A stretch of DNA of 64,000 nucleotides, taken from assembly GCF_017355985.1 (NCBI RefSeq), contig NZ_JAFIQU010000004.1, forward strand, positions 340,965 to 404,964, written 5' to 3'. A program made the position numbers and the translations under genes. This stretch comes from Arenibaculum pallidiluteum (lineage in GTDB: Bacteria > Pseudomonadota > Alphaproteobacteria > Azospirillales > Azospirillaceae). The notes beneath the pieces are model-generated. The model ran no database searches and was not told the DNA's origin. It saw nothing but the letters and a program-made list of their open reading frames with translations. Each line of letters opens with the position of its first letter. Position 1 is the first letter of the stretch. Positions 59,785-64,000 of this stretch are shown piece by piece.

Positions 59785-60216
59785 TCAGGACTCGTCGCCT
59801 CCGACCGAGCCGCGCATGCGCTTCACGCCGCTGCGCCGTCCCTTGGCCTCCAGCCGCCGCTTCTTGGACGCCAGGGTCGGACGCGTGGGGCGGCGCGGGG
59901 TCGGCGGCACCGCCGCCTCCCGGATCATCTCCAGAAGACGCTCGACGGCCTCCTCGCGGTTGCGCTCCTGCGAGCGGTGGCGTCGCGCATCGATCACCAG
60001 CACGCCATCATCGGTCAGCTTGCGGCCGGCGATCCGCACCATGCGCATGCGCACGGATGCCGGAATGGAGGGCGAGTTCCGGAGATCGAAGCGGAGCTGC
60101 ACGGCCGTCGAGACCTTGTTGACGTTCTGCCCGCCGGGCCCGCTGGCACGGACGAAGCTGAAGTCGAGCTCGGCCTCGTCCAGAGCAATCCGGTCGGTCA
60201 CGGGAATCAGCGCCAC
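59785..60216 (-). CDS. arfB: Alternative ribosome-rescue peptidyl-tRNA hydrolase ArfB
   Basis: 143 residues. The release-factor catalytic loop ASGPGGQNVNKVST has the GGQ needed to hydrolyse peptidyl-tRNA, with the basic C-terminal tail (ASKKRRLEAKGRRSGVKRM) that occupies the empty mRNA channel. Length and lack of a codon-recognition domain separate it from RF1/RF2. It starts 20 bases after the helicase gene, so probably shares its transcript. Confidence 0.93.
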   Translation of the reverse strand: MALIPVTDRIALDEAELDFSFVRASGPGGQNVNKVSTAVQLRFDLRNSPSIPASVRMRMVRIAGRKLTDDGVLVIDARRHRSQERNREEAVERLLEMIREAAVPPTPRRPTRPTLASKKRRLEAKGRRSGVKRMRGSVGGDES

Positions 60217-60236
60217 GGCGGGGTTCCTCGACGATC

Positions 60237-62528
60237 TCAGCGCGGCGGCCGCGGTCCACGACCGCCGGGTCGGGCAGCCCTTTTAGGGAGCGGAGCCTCG
60301 CTGTGCCGGCGCTCAGGCCGCCGGCCCGGCCGTTCCGGCGGGCGGTCGGACTGCCACTCCGCAGGCCGGTCTGGCGCCGGCCGCTCGCCATCCGCCGTAC
60401 GGGGCCGCCCCCGGCGCGGGCCGCGGGCCTGGCCCTCTGCGAAGCACGCCTCGCAGAGCCGGAAGCGGTGCGACGGCTTCAGCCGCTTGCCGCAGGACGG
60501 GCAGGCGCGTGGCAGGGCCCGGGCCGCGAGCGTACGCTCGATGAAGGCGTTGATGTCCTGACGGCGCTCCAGGCAAAGGTCCATCTCGGGATAGGCATCC
60601 GGGAAGCGGTAGGCCAGCCAAGCATAGGCCGTCAGATCCTTGACCGCCTTCTCGGCGGCTTCGAGGTCGACGTCCGTGCCGTTGTCCATCGTGAAGCGTC
60701 CCGGGAAATCCGGGGCGGGGTTGGGACGGTTCTTTCCCTGATTGATCGCCCACTGGCGCAGCAGGCGGAGCTGGTTCGCGTCGCGCACGTCGACGGGGCA
60801 GCGGGACAGCATGTCGCGCTCGGCCAAGCTCAGCTTCGCCACATCCACCGCCTCGGCCGCCTGGATCCGGCCCTCCAGGTCGGTCATGCGGAAGGTCTGG
60901 TGGGCACGCAGCAGCTCGGTTCCGGCGGTGCGCAGCACGCGCGCGAGCCGGTCGGTGCCGAGCTCGCTCGCGATCGCCTCGATATGCCCGACATTGGGCG
61001 AGATCCACGGGCGCGGGTCGGCGGGCGGCTGGGGCTGCGAGGTGAGCGCGCGGCGCACGGGGTTGATGTTCTCGCCCAGCAGCACCGCGACGCGACCCTC
61101 CTCGTGCATACCGAACCGGCCGGCGCGGCCGCCGATCTGGCGGATCTCGGAGCCGTTCAGCTCGCGCTCCTCGCGGCCGTCGTACTTCGTCGTGGTCGAC
61201 AGGACGACTCGGGCGATGGGCAGGTTCAGGCCCATGCCAATGGCGTCCGTCGCGACCAGCACGTCGGCATGACCCTCGCGGAACCGGCGCGCCTCGGCCC
61301 GGCGCACCTCGGGCGACAAAGCGCCGTAAATGACCGAGACCGTGTGCCCGCGCTCCAGGAGAGCGCGGCGAAGCTCGTGGACGTCGCGCCGCGAGAAAGC
61401 GACGACGGCATCGCCGCGGCGCACGTCCTTCAGCGCGACGGGATCCTCCTGCACGCGCAGCGGCGACTTGCGTGTGAACTCGACGATCTCGAGCTCCTCA
61501 CCGAGCGCCTCGGCCAGGCGGCGGACATAGGGGATCGCATCAGCCGATCCCGTCATAACGATCTCGCGGGCCGGCATGCCCGCGACGGCCTGTGTCCAGG
61601 CCCAGCCGCGGTCGGCGTCGCCGATCATCTGAATCTCGTCCACCACGCAGGCGCCGATCACCCGGTGGGTATTGGCCATCTCGATGGTCGAGGACACGAA
61701 GGCGGCGCCGGGGCGCACGTCGCGTTCCTCACCAGTGATCAGCGAGCATGGCTTGCCGCGCGTCTCGATCGCCTCCTGGCCCTCGAGGGCGAGAAGGCGC
61801 AGCGGCGCGAGATAGGCACCGGTCTCCGCGGCTGCCAACCGGTCCATGGCCGCATGCGTCTTGCCGGAATTCGTGGGACCGACGAAGAGCCGCAGCTTGC
61901 GGAGCATCGCCCGGGCGGCGACGAAGCTGTCGAGATAGACTCCGAGCCCCGACGCGGCCTCCAACCGGGAGCGCCGCACCCGCACGCCGGCGCGGGCTGC
62001 GGCTGTGGTGAAAGCCTCCTCGAGAGCGTCCAGCAGCCTCTCGAGGCGCGGCACCCGTCCGCCAAAGCCGAGCACCCGGTGCAAATCCTCGGCGAAGGTC
62101 TTGGGGCGCCAGGCATCGCCGAGCTCCGCCGCGCGCTCCTCCAGCGTCGTCAGCCAGGAATCGAAGCGCATGCGGGCCTGCTCCGCCATGCCGGACTCCA
62201 GGAGCGCGGCCTTGACGCGCTTCGCGGCGGCCTTGGCCTCCGCCCGTCCGAAGCCCTCGGCCGAGGTGACCTGGGCCATCACCTCGCGTTCGATCTCCGC
62301 CAGGGGCCCCACCGTGACACGGTAGCGCGCGCGGAGCTTCCTGCCCTCGGCGCCGGGCACGCGGAAGTCCTGCGCCACCGAGATCGACCAGCGGGCGGGC
62401 TCGGCATCCGCGTCCACCTCGACGCCGTCGTTGCGGAGGATGGCCGCAATGGCGCGGAGGATGTCGCGCCGGTCCGGCGGCTGCGGGGCTTCCTGAGGGG
62501 TGAGCGTGTCGTCGCTATCTTCGGCCAT
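60237..62528 (-). CDS. SUV3-like DExH RNA helicase with C-terminal zinc ribbon
   Basis: 763 residues. Walker A VGPTNSGKTHAAMD (GKT at 222-224), motif II VVDEIQMIGD at 295-304, motif III TGSAD, motif VI QIGGRAGRFG. The VGPTNSGKT and DEIQ wording is that of mitochondrial SUV3 and its alphaproteobacterial relatives. The C-terminus has four cysteines in ACPSCGKRL and RLCEACFAEG, then an Arg/Pro/Gly-rich basic tail of about 65 residues for RNA contact. Likely acts in RNA decay. The start at 62528 follows AAGGAAAG; the frame upstream is shadow of the divergent kinase. Confidence 0.9.
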   Translation of the reverse strand: MAEDSDDTLTPQEAPQPPDRRDILRAIAAILRNDGVEVDADAEPARWSISVAQDFRVPGAEGRKLRARYRVTVGPLAEIEREVMAQVTSAEGFGRAEAKAAAKRVKAALLESGMAEQARMRFDSWLTTLEERAAELGDAWRPKTFAEDLHRVLGFGGRVPRLERLLDALEEAFTTAAARAGVRVRRSRLEAASGLGVYLDSFVAARAMLRKLRLFVGPTNSGKTHAAMDRLAAAETGAYLAPLRLLALEGQEAIETRGKPCSLITGEERDVRPGAAFVSSTIEMANTHRVIGACVVDEIQMIGDADRGWAWTQAVAGMPAREIVMTGSADAIPYVRRLAEALGEELEIVEFTRKSPLRVQEDPVALKDVRRGDAVVAFSRRDVHELRRALLERGHTVSVIYGALSPEVRRAEARRFREGHADVLVATDAIGMGLNLPIARVVLSTTTKYDGREERELNGSEIRQIGGRAGRFGMHEEGRVAVLLGENINPVRRALTSQPQPPADPRPWISPNVGHIEAIASELGTDRLARVLRTAGTELLRAHQTFRMTDLEGRIQAAEAVDVAKLSLAERDMLSRCPVDVRDANQLRLLRQWAINQGKNRPNPAPDFPGRFTMDNGTDVDLEAAEKAVKDLTAYAWLAYRFPDAYPEMDLCLERRQDINAFIERTLAARALPRACPSCGKRLKPSHRFRLCEACFAEGQARGPRRGRPRTADGERPAPDRPAEWQSDRPPERPGRRPERRHSEAPLPKRAARPGGRGPRPPR

Positions 62529-62679
62529 GATCTTTCCTTCGCCCACGCCCTTGTGCGCGCGGAGCCATTCGTGTTCAACCCAATTCCGCCGTCGATGACC
62601 ACGCCTGCGCCGCTGACATCTGCGGGAATACCGCGCTATCGTCGGAAGGCACGCAAGGCGAGCGAGGCGGTCGTCCCCC

Positions 62680-63909
62680 ATGATGGACATCGACGAGGCC
62701 ATTGCGCTGTTGAGGTCCGCACTCGACCGCCCGGCAACTGACGTCGCTGACCGGGCCCGCCTCGATGCCGCCCTTGGGGCCCTGGACCGGATCGCCGAAG
62801 CCAGCCAGGCGGGCCGTACGGCACTTGCCGAAAGCGAGGAGCGCCTGCGCCTCGCCGTCGCGGCGGCGCGCATGGGCACCTGGGACCACGACGAGCGGAC
62901 CGGCCGCCTGCACTGGAATCGTCGTCAGCGGGAGATCTTCGGCGTCGACCCCGAAGGCGAGGTCAACGAGTCGGTCTTCCTCGCGCGCCTGCATCCCGAG
63001 GACCGGGACAGGGTCTATGCCGCCGCCGCCGCCGCACGCGATCCCGCGCAGGATTGCGTCTACGACATCGAATACCGCCTCCTTCATCCCGACGGATCCA
63101 TTGCCTGGGTCCGGGCCCGCGGCCGGGCCCTGTTCGACGGCGAAGGTCCCGACCGGCGGCCACGCCGGTTCATCGGCACCACGGTCGACGTCACGGAACG
63201 CAAGCAGGCCGAGGCCGCGATGGCCGACCGGCTCGCCGAGCGCGAGGCGATGCTGCGCGAGATCCATCACCGGGTCCGCAACAACCTCCAGGTGGTCTGG
63301 AGCCTGCTGCGCCTCGAATCCAGCCGGTTGCCGAGCGGCGCGGAGCGCGATCACTTCGACCGGCTCGCCGAACGGATTTCGGCTTTCGGGAACATTCACC
63401 AGCGCATCGCCGAGGCCGAGGCGTTGAGCCTGAGCGTGGTCGATCTCGGGCCCTATCTGCATCAGGTGACCGAACGTATCGCCCGGCAGCGCAACGCCCG
63501 TCCGCAGAGCTGGTCGGTGACGGCGGACCAGCTCGCCTGCACCCTGGACGCCGCCATTCCCCTCGCCCTGATCGCCGACGAGTTGATCGACGACGCCTTC
63601 CAGCCGGATTCCGACGGCTTGGCGCGGATCGAGGTGACCCTGAGCAGGAAGGGCCGGAACTCCGTCGTGCTCTCGGTGCGCTGCCGCCGCACCTTCCCTG
63701 CGGCACGGGACCCTGCCCGCAGCCTCGTGACCGCCCTGGCCCAGCAGATCGATGCCCGCTTCGAGATGGACACCACGGACGGCGCCACCGACTGCCGTCT
63801 CACCGCGCCCTCAAGGCTCTTCCGCTCAACCGGCCCGACCATAAAGCGCAAGGCCCCGCACGGATCGCTCCGTGCGGGGCCTTCGCTGGATCGTGATGAG
63901 GGAAGCTGA
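62680..63909 (+). CDS. PAS-HisKA_2 sensor histidine kinase with degenerate ATPase domain
   Basis: 409 residues, soluble. N-terminal helix, one PAS_3 domain (about 55-175, ending VDVTERKQAE), and a HisKA_2 dimerisation helix with the phospho-His in REIHHRVRNNLQVVWSLL (196/197). The HATPase part (about 270-378) has lost its key residues: the N-box Asn is Asp (ADELIDDAF), and the DxGxG box is replaced by RCRRTFPAARDP. ATP binding is therefore doubtful. The last 19 residues are encoded by the rrn terminator hairpin and its flank. Partner regulator not seen; start 62680 or 62683. Confidence 0.85.
   Translation: MMDIDEAIALLRSALDRPATDVADRARLDAALGALDRIAEASQAGRTALAESEERLRLAVAAARMGTWDHDERTGRLHWNRRQREIFGVDPEGEVNESVFLARLHPEDRDRVYAAAAAARDPAQDCVYDIEYRLLHPDGSIAWVRARGRALFDGEGPDRRPRRFIGTTVDVTERKQAEAAMADRLAEREAMLREIHHRVRNNLQVVWSLLRLESSRLPSGAERDHFDRLAERISAFGNIHQRIAEAEALSLSVVDLGPYLHQVTERIARQRNARPQSWSVTADQLACTLDAAIPLALIADELIDDAFQPDSDGLARIEVTLSRKGRNSVVLSVRCRRTFPAARDPARSLVTALAQQIDARFEMDTTDGATDCRLTAPSRLFRSTGPTIKRKAPHGSLRAGPSLDRDEGS
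63850..63883 (-). terminator. Terminator of the rRNA operon
   Basis: Perfect 15-bp stem (63850-63864 with 63869-63883) and a 4-base loop. Leftwards it is followed by GCGCTTTAT, rightwards by no U-run, so it serves the leftward 5S transcript ending about 50 bases before it. It lies inside the 3' coding end of the kinase gene. Confidence 0.8.
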
Positions 63910-63931
63910 GAGGGGGACAAGCGCCGCCGGC

Positions 63932-64000
63932 AGGCCCGGCGGTGACCTACTCTCCCACGTCTTGAGACGCAGTACCATTGGCGTGCGGGGTTTTCACGGC
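63932..64000 (-). rRNA. rrf: 5S ribosomal RNA, 3' part
   Basis: The reverse complement ends CGTGGGAGAGTAGGTCACCG then CCGGGC, the conserved 3' third of bacterial 5S rRNA, with CCAATGGTACTGCG before it. The 5' part lies beyond the window. The 3' end is set near 63932 by the expected closing stem and may be off by a few bases. Confidence 0.93.

Noticed and set aside
60303..62741. Open frame of about 810 codons opposite the SUV3-like helicase
   Set aside because: Antisense shadow with no recognisable motif; the minus strand carries all helicase motifs.

Overview
This is a gene-dense, GC-rich stretch of an alphaproteobacterial chromosome. The evidence is a MucR/Ros-type regulator, an LdtR/PetP-like MarR protein, a CtrA-type TTAA-N7-TTAA site before motA, a TRAP transporter with a TakP-like binding protein, one bifunctional Rsh with the order rpoZ-rsh-pdxJ-acpS-lepB-rnc-era, and a Mg-type HemB. 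An affiliation near the Rhodospirillales is a guess. I see no prophage, insertion sequence, CRISPR array or tRNA gene. The window ends inside a 5S rRNA gene on the minus strand, the tail of an rrn operon.

Layout. 1-8.0 kb (-): rpiB, glyA, nrdR, ribD, ribE, a RibB with a dead RibA-like half, ribH, nusB, thiL and fliL. 8.0-9.7 kb: mucR (+) with a repeat-rich upstream region, a small DUF6898-like gene and a MarR regulator. 9.7-12.9 kb (-): a valine/isobutyrate catabolic operon with a near-consensus promoter. 13.0-16.0 kb (+): lipid kinase-like protein, phosphoesterase and hemB. 16.0-19.5 kb (-): an Orn/Lys/Arg-type decarboxylase, two alpha/beta hydrolases and an unknown gene. 19.8-24.9 kb (+): aldehyde dehydrogenase, penicillin-acylase-family hydrolase and a threonine dehydratase with ACT domain. 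25.6-30.8 kb (+): motAB, then a circularly permuted ATP-grasp protein, an alpha-E protein and an aminoacyl-tRNA-protein transferase.

31.1-34.4 kb: a TRAP transporter whose permease genes converge on the binding-protein gene. 35.0-38.3 kb: a small exported protein (+), then parC and recO (-). 38.4-40.9 kb (+): a PAS-PAS-PAS-GGDEF-EAL protein. 40.9-47.4 kb (-): the rpoZ-to-era operon behind a clear sigma-70 promoter. 47.5-54.0 kb: folK, NYN protein, family-5 uracil-DNA glycosylase, smpB, dapA, lytic transglycosylase and a second PLP dehydratase. 54.0-64 kb: a 97-bp element with perfect inverted ends, two small genes, a Rad50/Mre11-like pair (YhaN/YhaO type), arfB, a SUV3-like helicase, and a PAS histidine kinase with a decayed ATPase domain whose 3' end encodes the rrn terminator.

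Much of the window is housekeeping: flavin, C1, thiamine, heme and pyridoxine metabolism, stringent response, rRNA processing, and ribosome rescue by both SmpB and ArfB. Points most worth a second look are the shared CtrA-like sites at one fixed distance from motA, fliL and a small unknown gene; signalling or enzyme domains that have lost catalytic residues (RibA-like half, GGDEF, HATPase); the tight ATP-grasp/alpha-E/transferase run; and the 97-bp inverted-repeat element. I did not find an obvious new defence or biosynthetic system.
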